DNA from: Symsagittifera roscoffensis
Taxonomy: Eukaryota > Xenacoelomorpha > Acoela > Convolutidae
DNA: 64,000 nucleotides
Assembly: GCF_963678635.1 (NCBI RefSeq)
Contig: NC_087064.1
Location: 43,643,159-43,707,158, forward strand
Direction of reading: 5' to 3'
This document shows positions 11,601-23,272 of this stretch, piece after piece. Numbering within the stretch: the stretch's first letter is position 1; each line of letters starts with the position of its first letter. Below the pieces are notes generated by a model, which was given only the letters and a program-made list of their open reading frames with translations, did no database searches and was not told the DNA's origin. Position numbers and translations under genes: made by a program.

Positions 11601-14600
11601 GTATAGGGCTATTCAGATTACATATCAAATATTTCTCTTCAGAAACAAAAAATTTTGTTAGGTACGAGACGTTTTTCGAAGTTATTAAGTGGATTCAAAT
11701 CGGTGTGAAAAAAAGGAGGCTTTTTGTGACTCCCTCGATTTTCCGACTGTCGTCTAATGTCGATCAAAAAGTTTTTATTACAGAAAATTTTCAAAAATTT
11801 CAAAAAAAAACCTCTCGTTTATATATCACCACAAACAAAATGCTTTCCCAATTCATTTTGTAAGGTTATTTTACGACTTTTTTTATTTGGATTAAGTATC
11901 TCGCAAACTATCCCAATATGCGCGCTAGTTATCCCAATTCAAACCATAGTCAACAACATTAAGTATAAATTTAGTCCTAAATTTCAACCTTTTAGGAAAA
12001 GTTAATGAAAGAGAGCTTTGTGAAAGTGTTCTTTTACTCGAATTGATTCATTTCACAAAGCTCAAAATGATTCATTTCTCATCTAGTAACAATCTAATGA
12101 ACTTAAACTTTTATGTTTTTCGCTCAGAAAAGAGAGTTTTTTTTAAATCTGACTTCTAGATTTGCAGTTGTCTAAGATGTAGCGCTGTTGTCTGTTGGCT
12201 ATCCAGTCTACTCAGAGTATATATCAAGCATTTCTCGTCAGAAACAAAGAAATTGTTGGATACGGGAAGCTGTTTAAAATAAAAAGTGGATTCGTTTCAG
12301 TTTGAAAAAACAAAACAATCTTTTTGTGACTAACGGTCCTCAAATGTCGATCAAAAGCTTTTTGATTAACATAATTTTTCAAAAACTTCAAAATGAAATA
12401 GTTTTCATAGATTTTGCAAACTCCCATCACGCATTTACGTACAACAGAATTGAGGGTTGTTATATGTGAGGTACGTCTAGTAACGTATTCTGAAAGCCAA
12501 ACAAGTCGCTTCATTCGATATGAATGACTTCTGAGCCTGATTAAACCGTTTGGTCCATAAATTTTTACATCAAGATTGAGATGGAGATCGCAAAACGGCA
12601 ACTTTCCAACAACATTAATTTAATAAGAGATGATCAATGATGAAATGCTCGTGTAATTCATTGATCTCAAAGCATTGATTTTTTTTTCAAATGTTTTAGA
12701 AAAAATCAAAATAGCTAGTTTTTTCAAATATTGAAATCAGGTTGAAGAAAAAAGACGCGCTCACAAACATATGGTCACTTTTGAAGTGGGGAACAATAGC
12801 ACTGCGCCTATGAAGGCAAACTTTTTAACGTTGTAACTGCACGTTTAGGCGTCTGAAATAATTTTTTTCTAATAATCTATTAGAACTTCAAGTAAAGAAC
12901 GCTTTTAGAACTTTATCATTTTTGTTAATTCATCCCTTACACCTAAGCATAGAAGGATTCTTTTCTCATCTAGTAACAACTCAAACTTTTGTTTTCCGCT
13001 CAGAAAATTTTTTTTTGGATCGGATAATTGGATTTGCAGTTAGTAAGATGTGAAACTGTTGTCTATTGGCTATCTAGTCTGCTCAGATTAGATATCAATC
13101 CTTTCTTGTCAGAAACACAGAGAGAAAGAATTTGTTGGATACGATAAGCTGTTCGATCTCAAAAAGTGACTTCACTTGAGTTCGAAAAAAATAGACTTTT
13201 TGTGACTCCCTGGAAATTCCGACTGACCTCTAGTAACATTCAAAATTTTTCTGATTAAAATAAATTTTCAAAAAATTTCAAAAAAAAACAAGAATTTTTT
13301 TAGTTTGCTTTTTCTTTTTTTCCCACGTTCTATGTTGCTGAATTGTCTTAGGTGTTAAAATAATTACGTGCTGAAATATTTCAAACCAGTTTACATATCA
13401 CTACAAAAAAATTTTTTTTGACAATTCTTTTTGTATGGTTATTTTCACAATTTACTTCTGATTGGGGTCAGATATCTGCGCAAGTTATCCCAATAATGCG
13501 CTCTAGTCATCCAAATTCAAACAATAGTCAACAGTAATAGGTAAAAAATTAGTCCTAAGTTTAAACTTTAGAAAAATTGAATTAATTAGAGCTTTTTAAG
13601 GTGATTCATTTTTCAGAATGATTCATTTCGCAAAGCACAAATTGATTCGATTCTCATCTAGTAACAATTTACACAACTTAACGTTTTTTTGATTCTTAAA
13701 GTTTTTTTGAAAAAAAAAAACGTTTTTAGAGTTTTTGGAGAAGCCTTTTTAGAATTTTATCGTTTCGATTGTTAAACCACATCCCCTGACACCTTAGCAC
13801 GGAATGAATCATTTATCATCTAGTAGCAAACTGAACTTTTTTGTTTTCCGCTCGGAAAAAAAAAGTTTTTTTTAATCTTATTTTTAGATTTGCAATTGGC
13901 TAAGATGTAAAGCTTTTGTTTTTTGGCTATATAGGGCTATTCAGATTTCATATTCAGCATTTCTCGTCAGAAACAAAGAGATTTTTAGGTACGAGAAGTT
14001 GTTCGAATTTATTAAGTGGATTCAAATCAATTACTTTTTGTAACTCCCTGGATATTCCGACTGTCCTCTAATGTCGTTCAAAAGCTTTTTAAATTAATAT
14101 GAACTTTGAAATTTTTCAAAAAAAAAACGAGAAAATTTTTTTCTTTGGTATTTTGATTTTTCCGCACGTGCTTTGTTGCTAAAGCGTTATACGCGTTTAA
14201 ACATACAAAAAATCTTCAAAAATTTTAACAAAATTTTTTTTTCTAGTTTGGTTTTTCTTTTTTTTTCCCACGTGATCTGTTGCTGAATTGTTTTTCGTGT
14301 TGAAATATTTACCCGATGAAATATTTTAAACATGTTTATATATCACTACAAACAAAATGCTCTCCCAATTCTTTTTGTAAGTTTCTTTTCACGATTTACG
14401 TTTAGTTGGGTTAAATATCTGCGCGAATTAAATCAATTCAAACCATAGTCAACATTAGAAAGTATAAAGAGTCCGAAATTTTAACCTTTAGGAAAAGTTA
14501 ATGAATAAGAGCTCTGTGAAAGTGACTTTTTACTCCAATTGGTTCAGTTCACAAAGCACAAAAAGATTCATCTCTCATCTAGTAACATGTAAAACAACCA

Positions 14601-14640
14601 AAACTTTTATGTTTTCCGCTCAAAAAAAAACGTTTTTAGA
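8640..14640 (+). repeat. Tandem array of ~0.5-0.8 kb diverged units
   Basis: About eight or nine head-to-tail diverged units. Recurrent blocks include GTTAAACCATCCCCTGACAC, CTCATCTAGTAACAA, TTTTCCGCTCAGAAA, ..GTCTATTGGCTATCTAGTC.., TTTTTGTGACTCCCTGGATA and AATGCGCGCTAGTTATCCCA. Unit starts fall near 8680, 9435, 10170, 10650, 11440, 12080, 12910, 13755 and 14570. A higher-order unit of about 1.9-2.0 kb is evident: the segments beginning near 9400 and 11400 match better with each other than with their neighbours, and the same 95-codon chance frame recurs exactly 2000 bases apart (9579 and 11579). No transposase or other known protein is encoded. Confidence 0.85.
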
Positions 14641-14649
14641 AATTTTGAA

Positions 14650-14965
14650 GTATCTATCTGAAGTTCCCAATCTCAGGGCCCATTTTTAGGCCCCGATCTT
14701 AGAACCATACTTCGGGGCCAAACTCAAGGACCCTATCTGAAGTTCCCAATCTCAGGGCTCATCTTTAAGAACCGATCTCAAGAGCCAACTTCGGGGGCCA
14801 ATCTCAAGGACCCAATCTGAAGGTCCCAATCTGAGAAGCCGTCTCAAGGACCCCGTCTCAAGGTGCCAATCCCAGACCTATTTGCAGGACACAATTTCAG
14901 GACCCAACTATGGGCCAATCTCAAGGAAAACATCCGAGGTTCCAAACCTCCAGGACTCAACATCA
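14650..14965 (+). repeat. Degenerate ~16-bp minisatellite
   Basis: Repeated variants of CCAATCTCAAGGACC and TCTGAAGTTCCCAATCTCA, with GGGGCCAA interspersed. Roughly 15-20 diverged units. It is GC-richer than its surroundings and lies between the tandem array and the BEL/Pao remnant. Confidence 0.75.
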
Positions 14966-15189
14966 ACATCTCAACTTCCAAAAAAATCAGGCGAAATCTA
15001 CTTTGAAAGTATTTTTCTTTGCCCCTTCAAACCAATTTTGTGCTTAAACCTGAAAAAGTTATAGTCATTCCACAAATAGTTAGACCAGAAATTAATTTTA
15101 AATAACGTTCTACCCATATTCGTGCTATAGTTCGAAAGTCAAATTGCGCTAAAATCTGTGCTACTTCTCATGTTTAAAAAAAGTACCAT

Positions 15190-15900
15190 CTCACTACGAC
15201 ACTACTTCAGAGCTACAAAACTGACGGTGCAATCTACTCGTCATTGTCAGGAAGTGCGAAAAGGTCCAAACATACGATGATTCAATTTCCACAAGTTCAA
15301 ACAGCCCACACGTAGTGCAAGGCACATCTGCAACAACCAGTGTACCAGTAAGAAGCTAAAACACTACTGAACAATTGGCCAACATTGTCATGAATACTAC
15401 GGCTGCCGACTTTCCAACTTTCACTTTCACCTACGTCTAGAGTACTTTCGAGTTAGACGCTCCTCAGCTCTACCGGGAACTAACCGAGCTATAAATCAGA
15501 CAATAAACGGTGTCACCGCTACCTCTGTAAATGATTTCAGATCAATCTCACTGTCTGCAAACCTGAGTACTTCCATGTTCCGCGCTTCTCTACAATAAAA
15601 TTTATCGCCTCAACCAGTTTCTAATGAAAACCGCATTTGGAACGACAACTTAGCACATCCGGCCCAGATGTCAGCTGTCAATGACCAATATGGTATGCTA
15701 ACAACTTCAATTGTGAGTAGTCCTATTACTACATCTGAACAGTTCGTTGCCAACAACTTCAACAACCACCATAGGAGTAACTCACCATCACACGACCAAA
15801 AACGCAACAGTCTTTTCGGCAATGAACAAAGAGAAGTAAGCAACCACATTACCAATCATCCGAACACTGGAATCAACTGCAGTTTGAAAGCATTCAATTT
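15190..15900 (+). pseudogene. BEL/Pao Gag N-terminal region, badly eroded
   Basis: Coding-like sequence in several frames with many stops. Pieces such as LYRELTEL resemble the coiled N-terminal part of BEL/Pao Gag, and the frame leads into the conserved Gag core at 15901. The A/C-rich + strand matches the better-kept part downstream. No LTR or primer-binding site was recognised upstream. Confidence 0.45.
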
Positions 15901-16800
15901 AAGGATATAAAACTAGAGAAATTTGACGGCGACCCATTGATGGAGTGGAGCAATTGGTTTGAACTCTTCAAGACTGCGATACGCAACAACCCACCTCTAA
16001 GCCTGGTTGAGAAAATTACTTACTTACAATCATTTGTACTGATATTGCTGAATCCTTAATAGAGAGCTACGGAAACAATTCGTCTCAGTACAAACAGGCA
16101 AACCTTGAATTATTGCGTAGATACGGTAAACCAAAATATGTGATGTCAGCGTTCATCAGAGAATTCGAAAATTTTAACAAAATGATACTAAACGAACCAC
16201 AGGTCTTTATCAGATACCCTGCTTTCCTGCGGAAACTAATCCACAACTTCGAGCTCAACGGATACACCGCTGATCAGATTTCAAGTAACCTGAATCGACT
16301 TGCTCGCTCAAAGCTACCAAGAAGTCTACTAATTAAGTCGGCGAACATTGCGTGCTACACAACGATACGCTCAAAACTTGACGCAGTACCTGAAGAACTA
16401 ATCGCGAGCTTGCGAGAAGTTGGATATAGAACCATCCTGGATTTCAAACTAAGCGGGACGAAATCGAAAAGCAACGAAGCAACAACAATCCGACAGCGAC
16501 CCAACCAATTAATTTATATGTCCAGGCAAAACTACGACAGTATTTCAAGTATATGGACAAGGCCAACAACTTTAACATGTCCAATAGATAATCAAGCCCA
16601 CTATATTGGAAAATGTCCGGCTTTTTGAAACTTCCCATAGATCAACGAGTAGAGCTGGTAAAGCAACAGAAACTGATTTCATTTGCTTAGGCCAAAAAAG
16701 ATTTAGTGAATGCAGATCGGCCAAGCCATGTTCATCAACAACTGCGAAAAAAAACACCATTCAACTCTACACATCGACAAAAAAAACCATTTCAAAGGAA
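15901..16800 (+). pseudogene. BEL/Pao retrotransposon Gag (dead copy)
   Basis: The core begins KLEKFDGDPLMEWSNWF, the signature start of the BEL/Pao Gag core, followed by NNPPLSLVEK and LLRRYGKP. The 16113-16628 frame (171 codons) stays open; a frameshift near 16030 separates it from the start. The Gag ends in a zinc-knuckle region, CPIDNQAHYIGKCPAF, in which the second Cys of the usual CPxC is Asp. A second frameshift near 16622 leads to IDQRVELVKQQKL, where the CFNC knuckle expected next is also lost. BEL/Pao elements are LTR retrotransposons known only from animals. This copy cannot make a working Gag. Confidence 0.85.
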
Positions 16801-16899
16801 TAATCAAAAAATAACATGCGTCTTGGCACTGCAGTAACCAAGTCCTCGAAATAAGTTTAAAAAAAATATAAGAAATATAAAAAACGAAAACATAATTAA

Positions 16900-17137
16900 C
16901 ATCAGAAATCAGTTGCAATTTATGCCGGTATTACTTTTTAACAATGGAATCAAACTAGATTGCTACGCCATACTCGACATTTGCATCAACTGCTCATACA
17001 TATTCAGCAAAATAGCTGAAACACTTCAGTGTAAGCCAAGTCAACAACTACAGCTTAGCGTACGAGGTGCTTTCAGTAAAGACAAAAGATCTTCCTCTTT
17101 GGTCCGGCTAAATATCGGACCACAAAACGCTACTTAG
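16900..17137 (+). pseudogene. BEL/Pao aspartic protease remnant
   Basis: Contains FMPVLLFNNGIKLDCYAILD, matching the start of the retropepsin domain in BEL/Pao Pol. The catalytic D-S/T-G triad reads D-I-C, so the active site is destroyed. A stop follows the ..LVRLNIGPQN part. It follows the Gag remnant in the expected order. Confidence 0.75.
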
Positions 17138-17175
17138 CTTAGTTTCACTCTGCAGTCAGTCTAATCAGTCAAAGC

Positions 17176-17680
17176 TTGAATTTTGACGCCATCGAAGCAA
17201 ACAACATTAAGAGAACGTGCTCACTCTACGATCAACTTGGACATGTCAACTCTACTGATCTAGGCAACAACACAAGCCAAATTTTGCTTGGCGAAGATGT
17301 TCTCTGGAATATTGCGGAGCGAGATATCAGCAAAGGTCCTCCAGGCAACCCTTACTCTCTCAAAGTTCTACTAGATTGAACAACCACGGACCCACTCAAC
17401 CAGAAAATTAATATTTCCGGATCAAACTCACGTTCAACTAAGTTCATTGACTTATACGATCAAAAAGACGCTACTCGCACTGAAATAGTGCACATTTTCT
17501 GGAAGGTGAAGGATCAGGCATCCACGAAGATAACACTGCTACTTTCTCCGATAAATGCGAACGACGACTAAGATTTATGGAACAAAGCATTGAGCACGAC
17601 GGAGATCGCTATAAAATAAATCTACTCTAGATGAGCGAAGTGAAATTGCCGAACAACTATCTGGTAGTTATAGTTCAATT
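17176..17680 (+). pseudogene. BEL/Pao protease-RT linker remnant
   Basis: The frame 17176-17379 ends in ISKGPPGNPYSLKVLLD, equivalent to the conserved LLIG..D...RKGPPGEPYA linker that precedes reverse transcriptase in BEL/Pao Pol. Further eroded text (..VHIFWKVKDQAS..) resembles the next linker with its conserved FW. Homology then stops; no RT, RNase H or integrase follows, so the element is 3' truncated. Confidence 0.75.
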
Positions 17681-18809
17681 GCAATAACTACAAAAACGGC
17701 TCAAAAACGAACCTTCAAACCATGCAACTTCATGAGAAATCGCATACTACTGACTAGGAAAGTAACTACGTCAAATCTGTTTTTTTTCCAGTACCCAGAG
17801 CCGGAATTACTTTGGTACCTCCCACATCACCCTGTGAGTAATCCATACAAGCCCGGGAATTCAAGTAACCTGGCAAAACTACGACGCCTTGAATGTTGCT
17901 ACTGCCTCTTAAGTTTTTGGAGTAGTATTAAAATTAAAAGAAAAGAATAATAACTTTCGAACTAAATTACAGGGAATTATTTTGATTTTTTTCTAGTTTC
18001 AAAATTGTCCCCCACACTATTTGAAGTAAAAAGTGAGACCTTTAGCATGTAGTTAAGTAATATTTTGAAACAATATAGCATGTCTTATTTAATTCGGAAC
18101 AATTTCTCAGCCGGATTAAATCACACTTACGTAATACTAGCACAAAAATTTTGGCGCGGTAATTGTTCCTTATTAACAGTCTCTAAGTCGCTATATTTTA
18201 ACGGAAAAAAACTATCAAAGGTTCTTAAAAACTCAATTTTGATCTGAAGACAGCCAAATTTTTTGAAATGGTATAAAAAAATTTCAAAAATTTAATACTT
18301 AAAAAATCGAAGATGGTCTGTAGAAAAAAACAGCCCAAGCTCAAATACTGTCCTTTTCATCAAAAACTGGCACAAAATTGAAATGATCTACTTACAAACT
18401 GAACATGACTGCTTGTATTGGGTGACGAGGTCCCTTTAACGTCTATGGGGTAATTTTTGAAAAAGATGAAAATTTTAAGCTGAAAATAAACTTTTCAAAC
18501 CACTTTTTTTTTGAAATGTCTCATTTATTTTTTTAAAAACCTTCTTGTTCACACTTTTTTTAAAGTGCAAAAAACGTATATTGAAAATTTCAAAACCATC
18601 ACAGAATAACTTTCTTAAAAATGATAGCAGATGAAATATCTTGCTAAATTTGAGCTAAGGACTTCAATAACTGCAGATGATAAAAAACGTCTGAACTGGC
18701 AGGTAAAAAAAGCAACACGAGTACAAATATTCCGTCACTTTCTTCGAAAATTGGAACAAATAAAAAAAAATTCCTCCGGTGACAGTTTGTTTGCGTTTGC
18801 GTCAAGGAG
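17681..18809. other. Intronic, no recognised feature
   Basis: AT-rich sequence with poly-A and poly-T tracts and short chance ORFs. Nothing supported. Confidence 0.5.
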
Positions 18810-18825
18810 CCCCCCCCCCCCCCCC
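18810..18825 (+). repeat. Poly-C tract (16 C)
   Basis: Uninterrupted run of 16 C in AT-rich DNA. Two more such tracts occur at 36251-36265 and 39379-39397. Confidence 0.95.
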
Positions 18826-19475
18826 AATTTAATTGTGAATTACTTTTGCGCAGCCTCAGTTCGCAATCGCTTGCACTATGCGTTGAAGGAAAGAAGGGCA
18901 CGGATTTTTGTTTTTGAATTTGCCAAATTGGACCCCCCGTAAATCGACAATTTTCATACGCTCAATGCCTTCATAGGGATCTGCGAAAAAACAACAAGCT
19001 ATTTTTGAACATTCATTACGGTCAGTCAAAAAGAGAAAACTTGTCTAGATAAAACTACCCCGACAACCATTTTCTGTCTTTTTCTTCAAAATGAGCTCAG
19101 AAGTTTGGCATCAAAATTAATTGATTGCAGCAGAATAAATCAGAATGAAAACAGACAAAGACAGTAACGAAATTATGAGTTTAACCATATGATACGAGTC
19201 TTGCTGCTAAAGTTTTCGGAAAAGTAACAACATTTTTCTCCTCTGGGCGGTTTTTCGTGAGACTCATTTGGGCAAAAACATGTTTTTTTTCGACCGAATT
19301 ATGTTAAATTCCAAAATTAACAATTTGTTTAATAAAAACTATTCGAGACCAGTTGAAGTCCAGTCGGAAAAATCATCGCTTTGCCCTGTTTATATAAAAG
19401 CAGACATCTAACAATTTACTTCTAGTACGTATATCCAATAGCAATGTGCCTTGAGCCCCGGGTCCCAGACTTAAA
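18826..19475. other. Intronic, no recognised feature
   Basis: No gene or repeat family recognised. Confidence 0.5.
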
Positions 19476-19479
19476 AACC

Positions 19480-19817
19480 CCGGGTTCGCGAAATAAAACA
19501 AAATCGAGCCGCATACCGTGCTTAGACTGAACTTTGCAGTCGCACCACGAGTTAAAGTCGCGCCGTCGGTCTTCTTTTCTTGGGTCGCGGCGTCAGTTTT
19601 TGTTGTAAGTTGTGCCACTTAAGTCTTTTCATAAGTCGAGCCGTCAGTCTCTTCCTACGTCGCACCGTCAGTTTTTTGTTAAATCATGCCGCTTACATCT
19701 TTTTTTTAAGTCGCGTATTCAGCCTTTTCTTAAGTCGAACCGTCAGTCTTTTCCTACGTCGCACCGTCAGTTTTTTCTTAAATCGCGCCTGTCGCAAGTC
19801 GCGCCGTCAGTCGTTTT
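19480..19817 (+). repeat. Minisatellite left edge, irregular ~24-bp units
   Basis: Diverged copies of a ~24-bp motif of the form GTCGCGCCGTCAGTCTTTTC with variable spacing. These look like the older, unhomogenised flank of the 73-bp array. Confidence 0.85.
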
Positions 19818-20401
19818 GTAAATTGCACCGCTTAAGTCTTTCTTAAACCGCGCCGTCAGGCTTTTCTTAAATGGCGCCGTCAGTCTTTTTGTAAATTGCA
19901 CCGCTTAAGTCTTTCTTAAACCGCGCCGTCAGGCTTTTCTTAAATGGCGCCGTCAGTCTTTTTGTAAATTGCACCGCTTAAGTCTTTCTTAAACCGCGCC
20001 GTCAGGCTTTTCTTAAATGGCGCCGTCAGTCTTTTTGTAAATTGCACCGCTTAAGTCTTTCTTAAACCGCGCCGTCAGGCTTTTCTTAAATGGCGCCGTC
20101 AGTCTTTTTGTAAATTGCACCGCTTAAGTCTTTCTTAAACCGCGCCGTCAGGCTTTTCTTAAATGGCGCCGTCAGTCTTTTTGTAAATTGCACCGCTTAA
20201 GTCTTTCTTAAACCGCGCCGTCAGGCTTTTCTTAAATGGCGCCGTCAGTCTTTTTGTAAATTGCACCGCTTAAGTCTTTCTTAAACCGCGCCGTCAGGCT
20301 TTTCTTAAATGGCGCCGTCAGTCTTTTTGTAAATTGCACCGCTTAAGTCTTTCTTAAACCGCGCCGTCAGGCTTTTCTTAAATGGCGCCGTCAGTCTTTT
20401 C
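19818..20401 (+). repeat. Homogeneous 73-bp minisatellite, 8 copies
   Basis: The block GTAAATTGCACCGCTTAAG recurs at 19818, 19891, 19964, 20037, 20110, 20183, 20256 and 20329, exactly 73 bp apart, and the units look virtually identical. Each 73-mer consists of three diverged ~24-bp subunits (24+24+25) built on CGCGCCGTCAG. 73 is not a multiple of 3, so no frame crosses the array. Confidence 0.95.
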
Positions 20402-20640
20402 GTAATTCACGGCGTCCGTTTTTTCGAAAGTCGCACCACCTTGTTATTTTGGTAAGTCGCGCCGCTATAGTCTTTTCTGAAATCGTGCCGCTGCATTTTT
20501 TCCTAAATTGCTCCGCCGAAGTCTTTTCTTTCAGTCACACCGGTCCTCAATTGCCAAATGGTCGCGTCGGCCTGGAATTGCCAAATTTGGGTCGCGTCGG
20601 CCTTTTCTTAAGTTGCAGTCCTCAATTCGGGATGTTTTTC
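20402..20640 (+). repeat. Minisatellite right edge, irregular units
   Basis: Further diverged ~24-bp units (GTCGCGCCG, GTCGCACC, GTCGCGTCGGCC) fading into unique sequence near 20640. Confidence 0.8.
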
Positions 20641-21398
20641 CGTGTTCGCTGCTATTTTCCTCTTTTGGTGTCTCTTTTTGACAATAAAAGAACTGAGATC
20701 CAATTAAAATTTATTGCCGCACATTTGACTATTCAAGAGAAACACTTTCCCCTTTGGCTTTCAATTTCCAATTCAATTTGGGCGGGCCTGTTTATTATTT
20801 ATGGCATAGAGTTTTCTGAATTCAAGTATGTTTTGAAGTATATGAAGTAATGCCTGGGATCTATTGAATCAGTAACGAGGAATCCAAACAATATTTATGA
20901 CTGACCGAAGCAAGAACTCTGAAAAATTGGAAGGTTTTCGGCATCTGTTCCAAAACAGCATTAGTTTTAGTTGTTTAAGCTCATTTGAAACACATGGAAT
21001 TCCGCTAAATAAAAACATTTTCGCGCGCTTTTTTCGAGAAAATATTCTTGAGCTGAGCATGTCACGTGCTTTTTGCTGAAAACCATAAACCAATATGAGC
21101 GCAAGTTGAAATATTCTTACAAATATCATTCCTTCCAAAATCTTAATCTTACTTTTCAGTAACGATGGAAGCTACAACGATAAACAAGTTTGCTCGTATC
21201 AGAGTGATCATGTTGAAGCCCTGAATGATCCGACTGCAGTTTAATTTCAATGGAGTTAAATTAGAAAAATTGATGAAGCTAGAAAAAACATGAAAAAAGT
21301 TCAAAATCTTTATTGGTTTCTTTTGAAAATCATCTACCACGCGCTATGTTACGTACAAAGTGCTATAATTTTCACATAGCAAAAACTAAATAGACCAA
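20641..21398. other. Intronic, no recognised feature
   Basis: A 133-codon frame (20449-20850) spans the end of the minisatellite and this region, but half of it is repeat and the rest resembles nothing known. No gene is called. Confidence 0.5.
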
Positions 21399-21690
21399 AG
21401 AGCATGCCTCGGTCCAATTTGGAACGATTTCTAAGACGGAAAAAATCTCCACTTACGCGTTCATTAATGACACGAAACATATCGCGCGCTAATCATCATA
21501 AATTGGAAATCTTTAAACCCGGTGAAATATCTTTTCAATTTGAACACAAGAAACAACACCATTCGACTGATATGAAAAAAATAAATAAAAATTTTAGTTA
21601 AAAAAAAGAAATTGGGCTGGAGAAAAAAAAACTGCCCAGAGCACAACATTTTTGTCATTTTTTTAAAGACAGTTGTAATAAAAAGGATAC
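21399..21690 (-). mobile_element. Family P repeat, truncated
   Basis: Minus-orientation copy with the GGTCCAATTTGGAACGATTT block, a core eroded to CCACTTACGCGTTCATTAAT, and the CTTTTCAATTTG part. It is diverged and lacks clear termini. Confidence 0.7.
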
Positions 21691-21744
21691 AAGAAAAGGA
21701 CACAGGATTCAGCGTAGCTTTTTAAGGTCTATGAAGCAGTGTTC

Positions 21745-22025
21745 GAAAAAAAGATGGGTTAAATCTCCGCTTACGCGTTAATAACGCGAAATATATTGCG
21801 CGTTAATTGACCTAAATTGGCCATATTGGTAATCTTTAAACCCTCATAGTTGTAAAATGATCGCAGGTGAAATATATTTTTATATTTGAGCTCAAGACAA
21901 CAATAAATTTTGACTGATTTTTAAAATCTCCGTCAAAAAAGGCTTGTTAAAAAATCGAAACTGGTCTGGAGAACAAAACCAACCCGAGCCTAAGCATTCC
22001 ATCAGTTTCTTCCAAAGTCGCAAGA
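21745..22025 (-). mobile_element. Family P repeat, truncated
   Basis: Second minus copy, directly after the previous one. It carries CTCCGCTTACGCGTTAATAA, the AATCTTTAAACCCTCATAG block and a decayed 5' hairpin region near 22000-22025. Confidence 0.75.
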
Positions 22026-22535
22026 ATAAGCTCGATGTTTATCTTTTGATCAGTTATATGAAACAATGATATGAAGCAAAAATATATCGTTTAAACGCCA
22101 CCAGCTGCTGTGCAAGTAAAAAAGAAACCAAAACTCTGAAAACGTCTGCAAAAGAATTATTTGAAACGAACAAAATTTGATTTTCAAATGCATTTTTCTC
22201 AAATTGAGTTGAGATAAGACAAAATCGGAGAGTCCAAAAATTGCTTAGATTTCGACCAGAAGTAATATGGTTTAGTTTTTTCTCCGACATCCAACTAGAA
22301 AACAAGATCTACCAGTTTTTATTGTGAGCCTGAAATTGGAGGGCAAACTCAACATATACTATATTTTGAACCCCACTCCTAGGCGTATTCGACTTAGAAA
22401 TGTTCCTTCACACAGCATGAAAATAAATTTTTAATAACTTTTTCATCAATTCAACTCTACAAATTTTTCAACTTTCTTCTACTTCTGATTTATTTTACTT
22501 CAAAAGCCATATATTTCAACTCTCAGAGCCATGAT
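22026..22535. other. Intronic, no recognised feature
   Basis: AT-rich. No gene or repeat recognised. Confidence 0.5.
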
Positions 22536-22740
22536 CAGGGGCAGATCTAGGACTTGCTCCATGGGGATGGGTATATTTTTACAGAAATTCAAATGTTTTG
22601 ATCGTCTTTTGTTTGGTCGTAAATCGACTTCGTAAATCGAGTTTCCCAGCTTTCAAAAAACACCAGAAAAACCCTATTTCGATTAAGTTTGCTTGCGCCG
22701 CAGGCAAGTTCTTGTAGAAATAGGCCAAAAAACGTTTTTG
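22536..22740 (+). mobile_element. Family H (hAT-like MITE) fragment
   Basis: Starts with CAGGGGCAGATCTAGGACTT, the family's terminal inverted repeat, and keeps an internal CGCCGCAGG..AATAGGCCAAAA block also seen in the 31.6 and 33.1 kb copies. The right end is missing; a family P copy starts at 22802. Confidence 0.65.
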
Positions 22741-22801
22741 ACACTTGTTGGAATGCTCTGACTAAACAACTGCATTTTTCCTGCTTGCCTTCAAAAACAT
22801 T

Positions 22802-23272
22802 GTTCCGGCATTCGAAGAAAGTGAAGAAAAAATTGCGCCCGTGTTGGTTTTTTTATCCAGGCAATTTTCAACATTTTAGCTAGCCAGTTATGACGTTGCT
22901 TTTTATATCATCCAAAAGTTTTGTTTTCCTGAGCTCTAATTAAAAATAAATTTTTTCTGATTGTTTCATGTAAAGTTATGGGGGTTTTTAAATCGCCAAT
23001 TTGGCGATTTTGGGACTATACATTCGCGATATTAACGCGCAAGCAGAGATTTATTAAATCTTAGAGGCATGCTTTTTGGATTTTTTAACAATTTGCTTTA
23101 GGCAAACCATAGTTTTTGCACTTTAGATAACGTGTGGCGGCTGATCTCCAAAAAAAATCAGATTTTTTTTGAACATTTCATCATTTTTTAAGCGAACACA
23201 TCTCCATGGGACTAATAAGGCAGTCGAACATTCAGGGGTTTGCCTTGATACAATCAGCCATCTTTTATTCTA
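22802..23272 (+). mobile_element. Family P repeat, nearly full length
   Basis: The 5' end GTTCCGGCATTCGAAGAAAG retains the decayed 5' hairpin. The middle has GATATTAACGCGCAAGC. The 3' end has AAGGCAGTCGAACATTCAGG followed by the worn terminal hairpin (AGGGGTTTGCCTT). Confidence 0.75.

Noticed and set aside
12224-12601. 125-codon minus-strand frame in the tandem array
   Set aside because: It lies across repeat units. The equivalent stretch in the sister unit near 10.3-10.6 kb is not open, and no domain is visible.
19580-19846. Open frames of 70-90 codons across the minisatellite
   Set aside because: They are translations of the repeat. The 73-bp period is not a multiple of three, and the peptides are just periodic Ser/Arg/Phe text.
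19818-20401. Regularly spaced repeat that superficially resembles a CRISPR array
   Set aside because: The units are contiguous 73-mers without unique spacers, flanked by diverged versions of the same motif, in a eukaryotic intron. It is a minisatellite.
20449-20850. 133-codon plus-strand frame
   Set aside because: Its first half is minisatellite and the rest has no recognisable similarity, splice context or composition bias.
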